Assembly: GCF_016863275.1 (NCBI RefSeq)
Contig: NZ_BOOO01000038.1
Coordinates: forward strand, 62,001-126,000
Origin: Planotetraspora mira
GTDB taxonomy: Bacteria > Actinomycetota > Actinomycetes > Streptosporangiales > Streptosporangiaceae
Length of the DNA stretch: 64,000 bases
Direction: 5' to 3'
Shown here: piece by piece, positions 16,855-25,723 of the stretch
How the letters are laid out: each line of letters opens with the position of its first letter
Position numbering within the stretch: position 1 is the first letter of the stretch
Notes under the pieces: generated by a model
What the model saw: the letters and a program-made list of their open reading frames with translations, nothing else
Told to the model about the DNA's origin: nothing
The model's database searches: none
Position numbers and translations under genes: made by a program

Positions 16855-19800
16855 TCACGACTCGGCGTGTGGCAGGTTGCTCGTCGCGACCAGGGTTCGT
16901 ACGGCCCGCAGCGCCACGGAAAGTGTCGCGAGGTCGAACGTGTCGCTCTCCCAGATCTCCGACAACGTCTGCCTGGCCCGCTCGACGGCCGCGTTGTTCG
17001 CCTCCGACCAGCTGGCCAGCCGTTCCTCCGGGGACAGGCCGGGCTTGCTGTGGATCAGCACGTCACGGGTGAGCGTGGCGTGTGCCGCGTACAGGTCGTC
17101 CCGCAGCGCGGACCGGGCCATCGAGTTCCACCTGCTGTCGCGCGGCAGGTGGATGACCCGCTCCCTGAGCCGCGCGAGCTGGAGCCGGTCGGCCAGGTCG
17201 AAGTAGACCTCGGCGACCTCGTTCACCGGCCTCCCGGTGAACGAGGAGATCTCCACCAGGTCGAACGTGGAGTAGGCGGGCACCATCGAGGCCACGCGCT
17301 CGGCCAGGTCGTCCGGCACGCCGCGGGCCACGAAGGAGTCCCTCCTCTCCTCGTACGCCACCAGGTCGGGCCCGGTGAGGAGCTTCGGCAGGTGGGGAAG
17401 CAGGCCGTTGGAGCCCTCGATGAACGCCTTGGCCGTGGACGCGAGGTCGAGAGGCGGCCGGCGGTTGCCGAGCAGCCACCGGGTCCCGCGCTCGGACAGC
17501 TTCCGGCTCTCGAAGAGCATCGCGAGCTGCGTGGCGGTGTCGACCTTGTTGTCCAGCGCCTCCACCTGACGGCGGAATGCGGCCAGGTCGAACACCTCGC
17601 GGGTCACCAGATACGCCCGGACGACGTCGGCCGTCGAGGCGCCGGTCTCCTCCCCGAAGCGGAACACGAAGCTGGTCCCGCCCGCGTTGACCACGTCGTT
17701 CACGACGCGGGTGGTGATGATCTCCCGGCGCAGCGGGTGGGAGTCCATGTAGGAGCGCAGGCGTTGCCGCAGGGCGGAGGGGAAGTAGGACACGAGCCAC
17801 GACGCGAGGTACGGATCGTCGGGGATGTCCGAGGCGAGCAACTCGGCGTCCACCACGTGCTTGGTGTAGGCGAGCAACACCGCGAACTCCGGCGCGGTGA
17901 GCCCCAGCCCGGACTGGCGGCGCTCGGCCAGCGTCTTGTCCGACGGGAGGAACTCCAACTGCCGGTCGACCAGTCCTGCCCTCTCCAGGCGCCGCAGATA
18001 GCGGGCGTGGATGTGCAACATCGAGGACGCCTGGGCGCGCGAGGCGGCCAGCACCACGTTCTGCGCGTAGTTGTCGTCGAGCACCAGCTCGCCCACCTCG
18101 TCGGTCATCTCGAGGAAGAGCTGGTTGCGCTGCTTGTCGGTCAGCTCGCCGTCGCGCACGACCTGGTTCAGCAGGATCTTGATGTTGACCTCGTGGTCGG
18201 AGGTGTCCACCCCGGCCGAGTTGTCGATGAAGTCGGTGTTGACCAGGCCGCCGCCCAGCGCGAACTCGATCCTCGCCAGCTGGGTGAGACCGAGGTTGCC
18301 GCCCTCGCCCACGACCTTGCAGCGCAGGTCCGCGCCGTTGATCCGGAGACCGTCGTTGGCCTTGTCCCCCACGTCGGCGTGGGTCTCGGACGTGGCCTTG
18401 ACGTAGGTGCCGATGCCGCCGTTCCAGAGCAGGTCCACAGGGGCCTTAAGGATGGCGCTGATGAGGTCGTTGGGGGCGAGCGCGGTGACGCCGCCCGGGA
18501 TGCCGAGCGCGGCGCGCATCTGCGCCGACACGGGAATGGACTTGGCGGTCCGCGGCCACACGCCGCCGCCGGCGGAGATGAGCGCGCGGTCGTAGTCGGC
18601 CCAGGAGCTGCGCGGCAACGCGAAGAGCCGGCTGCGCTCGGCGAAGCCGCGGGCGGCGTCGGGCGAGGGGTCGACGAACACGTGCCGGTGGTCGAACGCC
18701 GCGACCAGCCTGATGTGCTCCGACAACAACATGCCGTTGCCGAAGACGTCGCCCGACATGTCGCCGATGCCGACGACCGTGAAGTCGGTCGCCTGGACGT
18801 CGACGCCGATCGTGCGGAAGTGGTATCGCACCGACTCCCAGGCGCCCTTGGCGGTGATGCCCATGGCCTTGTGGTCGTAGCCGACCGAGCCGCCGGAGGC
18901 GAACGCGTCCCCGAGCCAGAAGGCGTATTCCTTGGACACCTCGTTGGCGATGTCGGAGAACGTCGCCGTGCCCTTGTCGGCGGCGACCACCAGGTAGGTG
19001 TCGTCGCCGTCGTGCCGTACGACGTCGGGCGGGGGCACGACCTCACCGGCGACCAGGTTGTCGGTCAGGTCGAGAAGGCCGGAGATGAACTGGCGGTAGC
19101 AGGCGATGCCCTCGGCGAGCTGCTCGTCACGCCCGCCCGCCGGTGGGCGCTTCACCACGAACCCGCCCTTGGAGCCGGTGGGCACGATGACGGTGTTCTT
19201 CACGGTCTGGGCCTTGACCAGGCCGAGGACCTCCGTGCGGAAGTCCTCCATCCGGTCGGACCAGCGCAGACCGCCGCGGGCGACCTTGCCGAAGCGCAGG
19301 TGCACGCCCTCGACCCTGGGCGAGTAGACGAAGATCTCGTACTTCGGGCGCGGCAGCGGCAGCACGCTGATCGCCTGCGGGTCGAACTTCAGCGCGATGT
19401 ACGGCTTGCGCCGGCCGGAGACGAAGTGGCTGCCCCCGGCTCCGGCGTCCCTGCCCTCACTGCCGGCGGCCTGGAAGATGTTGGTCCGCAGAGTGGCGGT
19501 GATCATCTCCAGGTAGGCCCGGAGGATGCGGTCCTCGTCGAGTGAGGCCACCTCGTCGAGCGAGGCGAGGATCTCCTCGGTGAGCGCGTCGCACACCTCT
19601 GTTCTGGCGTCGTCGGGCCGTCTCGGGTCGAGCCGCGCCTCGAAGAGCCTGACCAGCAGCCGTGCCAGCCGTACGTTGCCGAGCAGCACGCGTTCTATGT
19701 AGCTCTGGCTGAACATGGTGCCGGCCTGCCGGAGGTACTTGGCGTACGCCCGCAGGATCTCGGCCTGTTCCCAGGTGAGGCCGCCGGCCAGCACGAGCGC

Positions 19801-21807
19801 GTTGAAGCCGTCGTTCTCCACGTCGCCGCGCCACAACGCGCCGAACGCGTCCTGGAACAGCTGCTTGAAGTCGTCGCGGTCCACGTCGTCCGCCGGTGTG
19901 TACCGCAGGCCGAAGTCGTAGATCCAGGCGTCCTGGGAGTCCTTGTCGTGGTCCCTGTCCACCTCGTACGGGCGCTCGTCGACCACCTCGACGCCCATCC
20001 GCTGGAGCAGCGGCAACACGTGGGACAACGAGATGGGCGCGCCCATCCGGTAGAGCTTGAAGCGCCGCTCGCCCTCTGCCGCGCCGTACGGCTCGTAGAG
20101 GTTCATGCCGATCTCGGACGGGTCCGCGGCGAGCTGCTCCAGCCGCCGGAGGTCGGCCACGGCCGTGCGCGGCGGGAAGTCGGCCTTGTATCCCTCGGGG
20201 AAGGCCGTGCTGTAGCGGCGGATCAGCGCGGGCGCCTCCTCCTCCGAGCACAGCTCGTTGATGGCGACGGCCAGGTCGTCCTCCCAGGAGCGGGTGACGG
20301 CCGCGAGGCGCGTCTCCAGGTCCTCGACGTCGACCGGGAGATCGCCGAGGGGCTTGCCGCGCTCTCCCCGGATGACCACGTGCAGCCGGGCCAGCGCCGA
20401 CTCGCCGATCATGGCGCTGTAGTCGAGCGTGGTGCCGCCGAGCGCCTTGAGCAGGAGCTGCTGCATGGCCAGCCGGACCTTGGTCGTGTAGCGGTCGCGC
20501 GGCAGGAAGATCAGGCAGGAGATGTACCGGCCGTAGTCGTCACGGCGGAGGAAGAGCTTGACCTGCTTGCGCTCGCGCAGTCGGAGCACGCCGAGCGCGA
20601 TGGGCAGCAGCTCGTCCACGGAGATCTGGAAGAGCTCGGCACGCGGGTAGGTCTCCAGGATCTCGATGAGGTCCTTGCCGTCGTGGCTGTCCGGGGGGAG
20701 CCCCGCCCGGTCGAGGACCTCGCCGAGCTTGCGCCGGAGCACGGGGACCCTGGAGATCGACTCGTTGTACGCCACGTGGGTGAACAGCCCGAGGAACCGG
20801 CGCTCGCCGGTCACCTCGCCGTCCGGGGAGAAGAACTTGACGCCGATGTAGTCGAGGTACTGCGGGCGGTAGACGGTCGCGCGGCTGTTGGCCTTCGTGA
20901 CGATCAGGACCTGCTTCTCCCTCGCCTTCGCCCGCATCGCGGGCGGCATGGCGGCGAAGCTGTCCGATCCGGCCTTGTCGGCCCGCAGGATGCCGAGCCC
21001 GGTGCCGGGGATGGCCCGCAGGCTCTCCCCTCCCTCGGTCTCGACCAGGCGGTACTCCCGGGTGCCGAGGAACGTGAAGTGGCCGTCGGCCAGCCAGCGG
21101 AGCAGCTCCTGGCTGTCCTCCACCCCGGCGGGGTCGAGCGGGGGCGGATCGGCCGACAGCTCGTCCGCCGTGTGCACGGCCAGCGCCCGCATCTTGGCGA
21201 AGTCCTCGACGGCGCAGCGCACGTCGAGCAGGACCCGCTGCAGGTCGCCTTCCAGCTGCTTGAGCTCGGCGGCGTCGGTCTGGCGGTCGATCTCGATGTG
21301 CATCCACGACTCGCGGAGCAGCTGGCCGGTGACCTCCTTGTGACCGGCGACGTCCTCCTGGCCGGCTCCGGCCACCAGCGCGCCGGTCACGTCACGGCGC
21401 ACCTGCATCTGCGGGTGGACGATCAGATGGGTGCCGAGCTCGTGCCTGTCGATCTCACTCGTCACCGAGTCGAGGAGGAACGGCATGTCGTCGGTGACGA
21501 TCTGCACCACGGAGTGGCCGGGGTCCCAGCCGTTCTCCTCCAGCGTGGGCGTGTAGACCCGGACCACCGCCCGCCCCTGCGGCCGGTGCTCGGCCAGGTG
21601 GCGGTGGGCCACTGCCGGCCCGAACACGTCCACGGGATCTCGGTCGGCAAGATCCTCGACGGCGGTATGGAGGTAGTACCGCCGGAGGAAGGCGAGCACC
21701 TCCTCGCCGTCACCCGGCGCACCGGGCGCGTGGGCGCACCTCTCAGCTGCGGTACGGAGAAGCTCGTCCAGCGCTTCCTGAGAATTTTGCGCCATATCGA
21801 GCGGCAT
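16855..21807 (-). CDS. gdh: NAD-dependent glutamate dehydrogenase, 180-kDa class
   Basis: About 1650 residues, the length of the large NAD-specific glutamate dehydrogenases. The N-terminal third carries ACT-like regulatory segments. The catalytic centre lies in the middle, with VARGGLRWSDRMEDFRTEVL and VIVPTGSKGGFVVK (substrate-binding Lys region), and the NAD-binding part includes VVGIGDMSGDVFGNGMLLS. The reaction is oxidative deamination of glutamate to 2-oxoglutarate with NAD, feeding nitrogen and carbon catabolism. ATG 21807 is chosen because AGGGG precedes it and because the upstream extension overlaps the tryptophan dioxygenase gene; GTG 21819 is an alternative. It starts 32 bp after that gene, so the two may be co-transcribed. 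Confidence 0.93.
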   Translation of the reverse strand: MPLDMAQNSQEALDELLRTAAERCAHAPGAPGDGEEVLAFLRRYYLHTAVEDLADRDPVDVFGPAVAHRHLAEHRPQGRAVVRVYTPTLEENGWDPGHSVVQIVTDDMPFLLDSVTSEIDRHELGTHLIVHPQMQVRRDVTGALVAGAGQEDVAGHKEVTGQLLRESWMHIEIDRQTDAAELKQLEGDLQRVLLDVRCAVEDFAKMRALAVHTADELSADPPPLDPAGVEDSQELLRWLADGHFTFLGTREYRLVETEGGESLRAIPGTGLGILRADKAGSDSFAAMPPAMRAKAREKQVLIVTKANSRATVYRPQYLDYIGVKFFSPDGEVTGERRFLGLFTHVAYNESISRVPVLRRKLGEVLDRAGLPPDSHDGKDLIEILETYPRAELFQISVDELLPIALGVLRLRERKQVKLFLRRDDYGRYISCLIFLPRDRYTTKVRLAMQQLLLKALGGTTLDYSAMIGESALARLHVVIRGERGKPLGDLPVDVEDLETRLAAVTRSWEDDLAVAINELCSEEEAPALIRRYSTAFPEGYKADFPPRTAVADLRRLEQLAADPSEIGMNLYEPYGAAEGERRFKLYRMGAPISLSHVLPLLQRMGVEVVDERPYEVDRDHDKDSQDAWIYDFGLRYTPADDVDRDDFKQLFQDAFGALWRGDVENDGFNALVLAGGLTWEQAEILRAYAKYLRQAGTMFSQSYIERVLLGNVRLARLLVRLFEARLDPRRPDDARTEVCDALTEEILASLDEVASLDEDRILRAYLEMITATLRTNIFQAAGSEGRDAGAGGSHFVSGRRKPYIALKFDPQAISVLPLPRPKYEIFVYSPRVEGVHLRFGKVARGGLRWSDRMEDFRTEVLGLVKAQTVKNTVIVPTGSKGGFVVKRPPAGGRDEQLAEGIACYRQFISGLLDLTDNLVAGEVVPPPDVVRHDGDDTYLVVAADKGTATFSDIANEVSKEYAFWLGDAFASGGSVGYDHKAMGITAKGAWESVRYHFRTIGVDVQATDFTVVGIGDMSGDVFGNGMLLSEHIRLVAAFDHRHVFVDPSPDAARGFAERSRLFALPRSSWADYDRALISAGGGVWPRTAKSIPVSAQMRAALGIPGGVTALAPNDLISAILKAPVDLLWNGGIGTYVKATSETHADVGDKANDGLRINGADLRCKVVGEGGNLGLTQLARIEFALGGGLVNTDFIDNSAGVDTSDHEVNIKILLNQVVRDGELTDKQRNQLFLEMTDEVGELVLDDNYAQNVVLAASRAQASSMLHIHARYLRRLERAGLVDRQLEFLPSDKTLAERRQSGLGLTAPEFAVLLAYTKHVVDAELLASDIPDDPYLASWLVSYFPSALRQRLRSYMDSHPLRREIITTRVVNDVVNAGGTSFVFRFGEETGASTADVVRAYLVTREVFDLAAFRRQVEALDNKVDTATQLAMLFESRKLSERGTRWLLGNRRPPLDLASTAKAFIEGSNGLLPHLPKLLTGPDLVAYEERRDSFVARGVPDDLAERVASMVPAYSTFDLVEISSFTGRPVNEVAEVYFDLADRLQLARLRERVIHLPRDSRWNSMARSALRDDLYAAHATLTRDVLIHSKPGLSPEERLASWSEANNAAVERARQTLSEIWESDTFDLATLSVALRAVRTLVATSNLPHAES

Positions 21808-21839
21808 GTCGCTACTCACCCCTTTGTGAGCTTTTAGGT

Positions 21840-22661
21840 TTAAAGCCAGGCCCTTAATTCCCACAGGAGGGGAAAGAACTGCATTCGTGTGCGTCCGCGG
21901 AGGTACGGCGCTCCGGACGAGCCGCCCGTACCGGATTTGGTGCCGATCTGGCGCTCGACCATCTGAACGTGGCGCATCCGCCAGTGAGCAGTGGTCTCGT
22001 CGTGCGTCAGCAGATCTTCGGCGAGTTCCCACAGATCGTCGTACGATCCGCGATCCCTCGCCACGGCCAGCAGGGAGTCCATGATCTCCTCATCGGAGAC
22101 AGCGAGGCCACGCTGGGAAAGTGCGGTGAGGTAAGCATCCCACAGCGTGGGTTCGGCCAGCCGCCGCCTGAGCCTGGCGAGTTCCGCGTCGTCGGCGTCC
22201 CGGAGCCGGCCGAGATAGGCCTCGTCCTTCGCCCCGGAGAGGAACTCGAGCTCACGGAACTGGACCGACTGGAACCCGCTGGCCGGTGCGAGAACCGACC
22301 GGAACTCCAGGAAGTCCTGCGGCGTCATGGTCTCCAGCACCTGGACCTGTTCGACGAGGACCCGCTCCACCGCGTGGACCCGGCGGAACAGGTGCCTGGC
22401 GCGCCACAGCGCGCCCTCGATCATCGCGTCCCTGATGCGCTCCAACTCGTGCAGGAGCAGCTTGAACCACAGTTCGTAGACCTGGTGGATCGTGATGAAG
22501 AGCAGTTCGTCGCTCGCGCCCGACTGGGGCGCCTGCTGGGCGAGAAGATCTTTCAGGCGGAGGTAGTCGCCATAGGAGAGGCGAGCGCCCTCCTCGCCGA
22601 AACTCCGTGGAGGAGGCGAAGCGTTCGCGGCCCGGGCCTGCCTATCCGGCAACGCAGCCAT
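21840..22661 (-). CDS. kynA: Tryptophan 2,3-dioxygenase
   Basis: 273 residues. Family signatures: SYGDYLRLKDLLAQQ, ELLFITIHQVYELWFKLLLHEL (active-site His and substrate pocket), SGFQSVQFRELEFLSG, and the C-terminal heme-proximal WRMRHVQMVERQIG followed by the carboxylate-binding TGGSSG. The heme enzyme opens the indole ring of tryptophan to give N-formylkynurenine, the first step of kynurenine catabolism. No kynurenine formamidase or kynureninase is nearby. ATG 22661 has GAGGAG at 6 nt. Located just upstream of glutamate dehydrogenase, which would suit joint amino-acid catabolism. Confidence 0.95.
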   Translation of the reverse strand: MAALPDRQARAANASPPPRSFGEEGARLSYGDYLRLKDLLAQQAPQSGASDELLFITIHQVYELWFKLLLHELERIRDAMIEGALWRARHLFRRVHAVERVLVEQVQVLETMTPQDFLEFRSVLAPASGFQSVQFRELEFLSGAKDEAYLGRLRDADDAELARLRRRLAEPTLWDAYLTALSQRGLAVSDEEIMDSLLAVARDRGSYDDLWELAEDLLTHDETTAHWRMRHVQMVERQIGTKSGTGGSSGAPYLRGRTRMQFFPLLWELRAWL

Positions 22662-22776
22662 GCACCACTCCTCTGGCGGCACAGCATCTCCCTGTCCCCA
22701 TTGACAGAAAGCGTGGCACCACCGCACCCGATATCACCCGAAAAGGCCCCATACGTCAACTTAACGTACAGGCGAC

Positions 22777-22974
22777 TCAGGGGCGGGTCCGCTCGGGGGA
22801 CACGGAGTCAGCCTTGACCGCGTCGAGCATACCGGGAACGTCGTGGCTCTCCAGCAACTCCGACTGGCACTGAGCACAGCCGTCGAGGTGGCGCTCGAAC
22901 GCCTCCACGTCGTCGTCATCGAGCACTCCAAGGGCATAGGCGGCCACATCGAAGTGTTCCGACGACGCGGACAT
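22777..22974 (-). CDS. Short zinc-finger anti-sigma factor (zf-HC2, 65 aa)
   Basis: 65 residues. It carries the ZAS/zf-HC2 signature: an early His in EHFDVAAYALGVLDDDD, then ERHLDGCAQCQSEL giving H-x3-C-x2-C. Such domains bind and silence ECF sigma factors. The start ATG shares one base with the sigma gene stop (TGATG), so the pair is translationally coupled. Unusually, the protein ends about 30 residues after the Cys pair: there is no membrane helix or extracytoplasmic sensor domain, so it would be a soluble anti-sigma. Confidence 0.82.
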   Translation of the reverse strand: MSASSEHFDVAAYALGVLDDDDVEAFERHLDGCAQCQSELLESHDVPGMLDAVKADSVSPERTRP

Positions 22975-23540
22975 CAGCTGGCCACCCCCCTTTCCTTCAG
23001 TGCCGAACGCAGAGCGCGCAGGGCATAGAAGAGCCTCGATTTCACGGTACCCGGCGGGATCCCCAGAATCTCCGCCGCTTCGCTTACCGTACGGTCCCGT
23101 AAGTATGTCTCTTCGATAACTTCCCGGTGCTGGGCCGACAGTCCGCGTAGTGCGTCGGCGACCACGATGGCCGCCAGTGTGCGGTCGGAACCGTCCGGGA
23201 CGGCGATGGTGTCCTCTTCCGGAGCCTCCACCTCTCTGGGGCGGACGCCCCTGCGACGGCGCCCGTCGATCACGATGCGGCGGGCCACGGTCAAAAGCCA
23301 GGCCCACAGAAGGCCGGGTTCCCAGGTCAGCTTCGCGGAGTTACGCCAGGCGCGAACAAGCGTCTCCTGGACCACGTCCTCGGCCCATTGCAGATCGTTT
23401 CCGGTCGTCTTCCGCACTTGACGCAGCAGCGGACCACCGAACTCCTGGTACAGCTCCCTGATCAGATGATCGTCCCGATCAGGGTCGCCGTAGGAGTCCT
23501 GACGCACGAACCGGCTGTCGAGTTGTCGACGCACGGGCAC
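22974..23540 (-). CDS. ECF RNA polymerase sigma factor
   Basis: 188 residues. Sigma-70 region 2 (about 25-95) contains DLQWAEDVVQETLVRAWRN. Region 4 (about 125-180) contains LSAQHREVIEETYLRDRTVSE followed by the helix-turn-helix IPPGTVKSRLFYALRAL. It directs RNA polymerase to stress promoters and is presumably held inactive by the adjacent 65-residue anti-sigma. The divergent neighbours are exported DUF4142 and DUF1996 proteins, which may belong to its regulon (inference). The exact N terminus is uncertain because several GTGs lie close together. Confidence 0.92.
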   Translation of the reverse strand: MPVRRQLDSRFVRQDSYGDPDRDDHLIRELYQEFGGPLLRQVRKTTGNDLQWAEDVVQETLVRAWRNSAKLTWEPGLLWAWLLTVARRIVIDGRRRRGVRPREVEAPEEDTIAVPDGSDRTLAAIVVADALRGLSAQHREVIEETYLRDRTVSEAAEILGIPPGTVKSRLFYALRALRSALKERGVAS

Positions 23541-23663
23541 ATGTTTGCATCAGTTTTCCTCGCCCGTACTCGACTCTGCTAACTCCAGTCATTTCTGACT
23601 ATTTCCTGAACCGCCTGACACACCTCCGCGTACCTCCCACCGAAGGTCACGAAAGGAGGCACG

Positions 23664-24251
23664 ATGCGGTTCCGGTTTGGGGAACTCCTGGTGTTCGGCG
23701 TCTTCCTCTTCGCCGCGGCCATCGCCGTGGTCGTGGTCGTCCCCCGAGGTGAGGCGGCCCAGGCTGGATGGACTCAGACGCAGTGGGGGCCCCTCAGCCC
23801 GGCCGACCGCGACCTGCTGGTGCGGGTCCGGTGGGCAGGACTCTGGGAGATCCCCGCCGGCCGATGGGCCCAGGATCGCTCGAACAGCGACAAGGTCAAG
23901 GACGTCGGCATGCACCTGGTGACCGACCACACCAAGCTCGACGCCGAGGTGCGCGCCCTGGCCGACAAGCTCGGCGTCCTGTTGCCCAACGAGCCCAACC
24001 CCGATCAGCAGGGGTGGCTCGACGAGATGTCGGGAGCCAGAGGGCCCGAGTTCGACCGGATCTTCGTCGACCGGCTCAGAAACGCCCACGGCAAGGTCTT
24101 CGCGGTCGTCGCCGCCGTACGCGCGGGCACCCGCAACGACCTGATCCGCGAATTCGCCACGACGGCGAACAACGTCGTCATGAAGCACATGTCCCTACTG
24201 GAGAGCACAGGCCTCGTGGATTACTCCACGCTTCCCGCCCCCACGGTCTAG
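23664..24251 (+). CDS. DUF4142 exported/anchored protein
   Basis: 195 residues. N-terminal hydrophobic segment (about 8-27) is a signal anchor. The rest is a helical DUF4142 domain with LSPADRDLLVRVRWAGLWEIPAG and HLVTDHTKLDAEVRALADKLGV, the ferritin-like four-helix pattern of the family, and a last helix with TTANNVVMKHMSLLE. The molecular function of DUF4142 is not established. AAAGGAGG lies 5 nt before ATG. It precedes the DUF1996 gene by 22 bp and is probably in one operon with it. Confidence 0.88.
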   Translation: MRFRFGELLVFGVFLFAAAIAVVVVVPRGEAAQAGWTQTQWGPLSPADRDLLVRVRWAGLWEIPAGRWAQDRSNSDKVKDVGMHLVTDHTKLDAEVRALADKLGVLLPNEPNPDQQGWLDEMSGARGPEFDRIFVDRLRNAHGKVFAVVAAVRAGTRNDLIREFATTANNVVMKHMSLLESTGLVDYSTLPAPTV

Positions 24252-24273
24252 TCAGGTTCAGGAGTTATCAAAC

Positions 24274-25542
24274 ATGCGAAAACGGCTGATGCTTGCGAGT
24301 GCCGGCCTCCTACTGAGCAGCGCGCTCGTCGGGCTCGACGTGCCGGCGGCCTCCGCTCACTGCGATCCCACCGTGCAGGGACACGACGAGTGTGCGGACG
24401 TCGGCCCCTTCCTGGAGGATTTCGTCGACATCCGGAAGGTCCCCCGCGGGAACACCGGCGTCGTCGCGGGACGCGGGTCATTCGTCTCCCGCTGCGGCCG
24501 CAACGAGAACGGGCACCACAACTCGGACAACCACATCGTCGCCCCCGGCGTGTCGAACGGCGCGCACCACATCCACGACTACGTGGGCAACCTGACCACC
24601 AACGGATTCTCCACAGACGAGAGCCTCTCCGCGGGCGGCACCACCTGCCGCCTGGGTGACAAGTCCACCTACTTCTGGCCCGTTCTGCGGAGCAGGACCG
24701 GGGCGACGGCGATCAAGAGCCGCGCGGAAGCGGAGGCGGACGCCGACGCGGACGCGGATTCCGAGGCGCCGGCCTCCGAACCCCCCGCGTCCGAACCCCC
24801 CGCGTCCCAGGCGCCGGCTTCCGAGGCTCCGATTGACCCCGCGGTTTCCGAGACCCCGGCTTCCGAGGCGCCGGCTTCCGAGACTCCCGCTTCCGAGACT
24901 CCGACGGACGCGGCGACGTCGCCGGGCGCACAGGCGGATCCCGCCACCCCCGCCCCCGAGGACACGGCTCCGGCCCCCAGCGCGTCGGCTCCCGCTCCTG
25001 CGGACCCGGGGCACGGCGCGGAGGGGAACGTCGGGACGATCCTCCTGCCGAAGGTCGTGACGCTGCAGTTCCGCGGCAACCGGTTCAACCGGGTCGTGGC
25101 CATGCCCCGGTTCCTCCGGCTGATCACCGGTGACGCCAAGTCCGGCACCAACGGCCCCGCGAACGCGCGTGCCCAGTGGACCTGTTCGGGATTCACCAAC
25201 CGCACCACCACCAAATACCCCATCTGCCCCAGAGGCAGCATGGTGCTGCGGATCCTGGACTTCCCGAGCTGCTGGGACGGCGCGAACATCGACAGCGCCA
25301 ACCACAGGACGCACGTCACCTTCCCCGCCGCCAACGGGCGGTGCGCGGCCGGGACCAAGGCGATCCCCCAACTGCGCATGACACTCGGCTACTCGGTGCC
25401 GCGTGGCGCGTCCTTCGCCGTCGACAGCTTCCCCGAACAGCTGCACAACCCGATAACCGACCACGCCGACTTCGAGAACGTGATGCCGGCACGCCTGATG
25501 AACACGGTCGTCAACTGCATCAACCGCGGCCCCCGCTGCTGA
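24274..25542 (+). CDS. Secreted DUF1996 protein with a low-complexity insert
   Basis: 422 residues. Sec signal peptide 1-28 ending in AASAH. The DUF1996 domain is recognisable on both sides of an insert: residues 65-145 (RGSFVSRCGRN, SNGAHHIHDYVGN, TYFWPVLRSR) and about 255-420 (ILDFPSCWDGANIDS, HRTHVTFPA). The insert (about 149-250) begins with alternating Ala/Asp/Glu and continues as repeated P-A-S-E units rich in Pro, Ala, Ser and Glu. DUF1996 proteins occur in fungi and actinomycetes and are suspected to act on polysaccharides, without firm biochemical proof. Follows DUF4142 and is followed by two strong hairpins that would end the operon. Confidence 0.85.
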   Translation: MRKRLMLASAGLLLSSALVGLDVPAASAHCDPTVQGHDECADVGPFLEDFVDIRKVPRGNTGVVAGRGSFVSRCGRNENGHHNSDNHIVAPGVSNGAHHIHDYVGNLTTNGFSTDESLSAGGTTCRLGDKSTYFWPVLRSRTGATAIKSRAEAEADADADADSEAPASEPPASEPPASQAPASEAPIDPAVSETPASEAPASETPASETPTDAATSPGAQADPATPAPEDTAPAPSASAPAPADPGHGAEGNVGTILLPKVVTLQFRGNRFNRVVAMPRFLRLITGDAKSGTNGPANARAQWTCSGFTNRTTTKYPICPRGSMVLRILDFPSCWDGANIDSANHRTHVTFPAANGRCAAGTKAIPQLRMTLGYSVPRGASFAVDSFPEQLHNPITDHADFENVMPARLMNTVVNCINRGPRC

Positions 25543-25567
25543 TCGCGCCGTCCCGGAGACCCAGGAC

Positions 25568-25625
25568 GTGCCGTTCCCCGTCCGAACTCCCGCGGTCCAC
25601 CCCGCGTGAGGACGGGGAGCGGCAC
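25568..25625 (+). terminator. Long hairpin, likely terminator of the DUF4142-DUF1996 operon
   Basis: A 16-bp stem pairs 25568-25583 (GTGCCGTTCCCCGTCC) with 25610-25625, with a single G-T wobble and a 26-nt loop. It starts 26 nt after the DUF1996 stop. No U-tract follows, as is usual in very GC-rich actinobacteria. Confidence 0.7.
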
Positions 25626-25655
25626 CCTTCCGCGTCCTGAGCCTCGCACCCCCCG

Positions 25656-25687
25656 CGGCGATCTCCTCGCTCGCGCCGAGATCGCCG
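25656..25687 (+). terminator. Second perfect hairpin in the same intergenic region
   Basis: CGGCGATCTC at 25656-25665 pairs perfectly with GAGATCGCCG at 25678-25687 around a 12-nt loop. It lies 36 nt before the TTG start of the next gene, so it may be a second terminator or a leader structure of the electron-transfer operon. Confidence 0.5.
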
Positions 25688-25723
25688 GAACACCGATCAC
25701 AGTTTCATCCGACGGAGGAATCC

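Noticed and set aside
16867-19545. 892-codon open frame on the plus strand
   Set aside because: It is antisense to glutamate dehydrogenase, has the skewed composition of a GC-rich shadow frame and no recognisable domain.
22777-23307. 176-residue reading of the anti-sigma frame
   Set aside because: The upstream 111 codons lie inside the sigma gene in another frame and are compositionally spurious; the TGATG overlap marks the true start.
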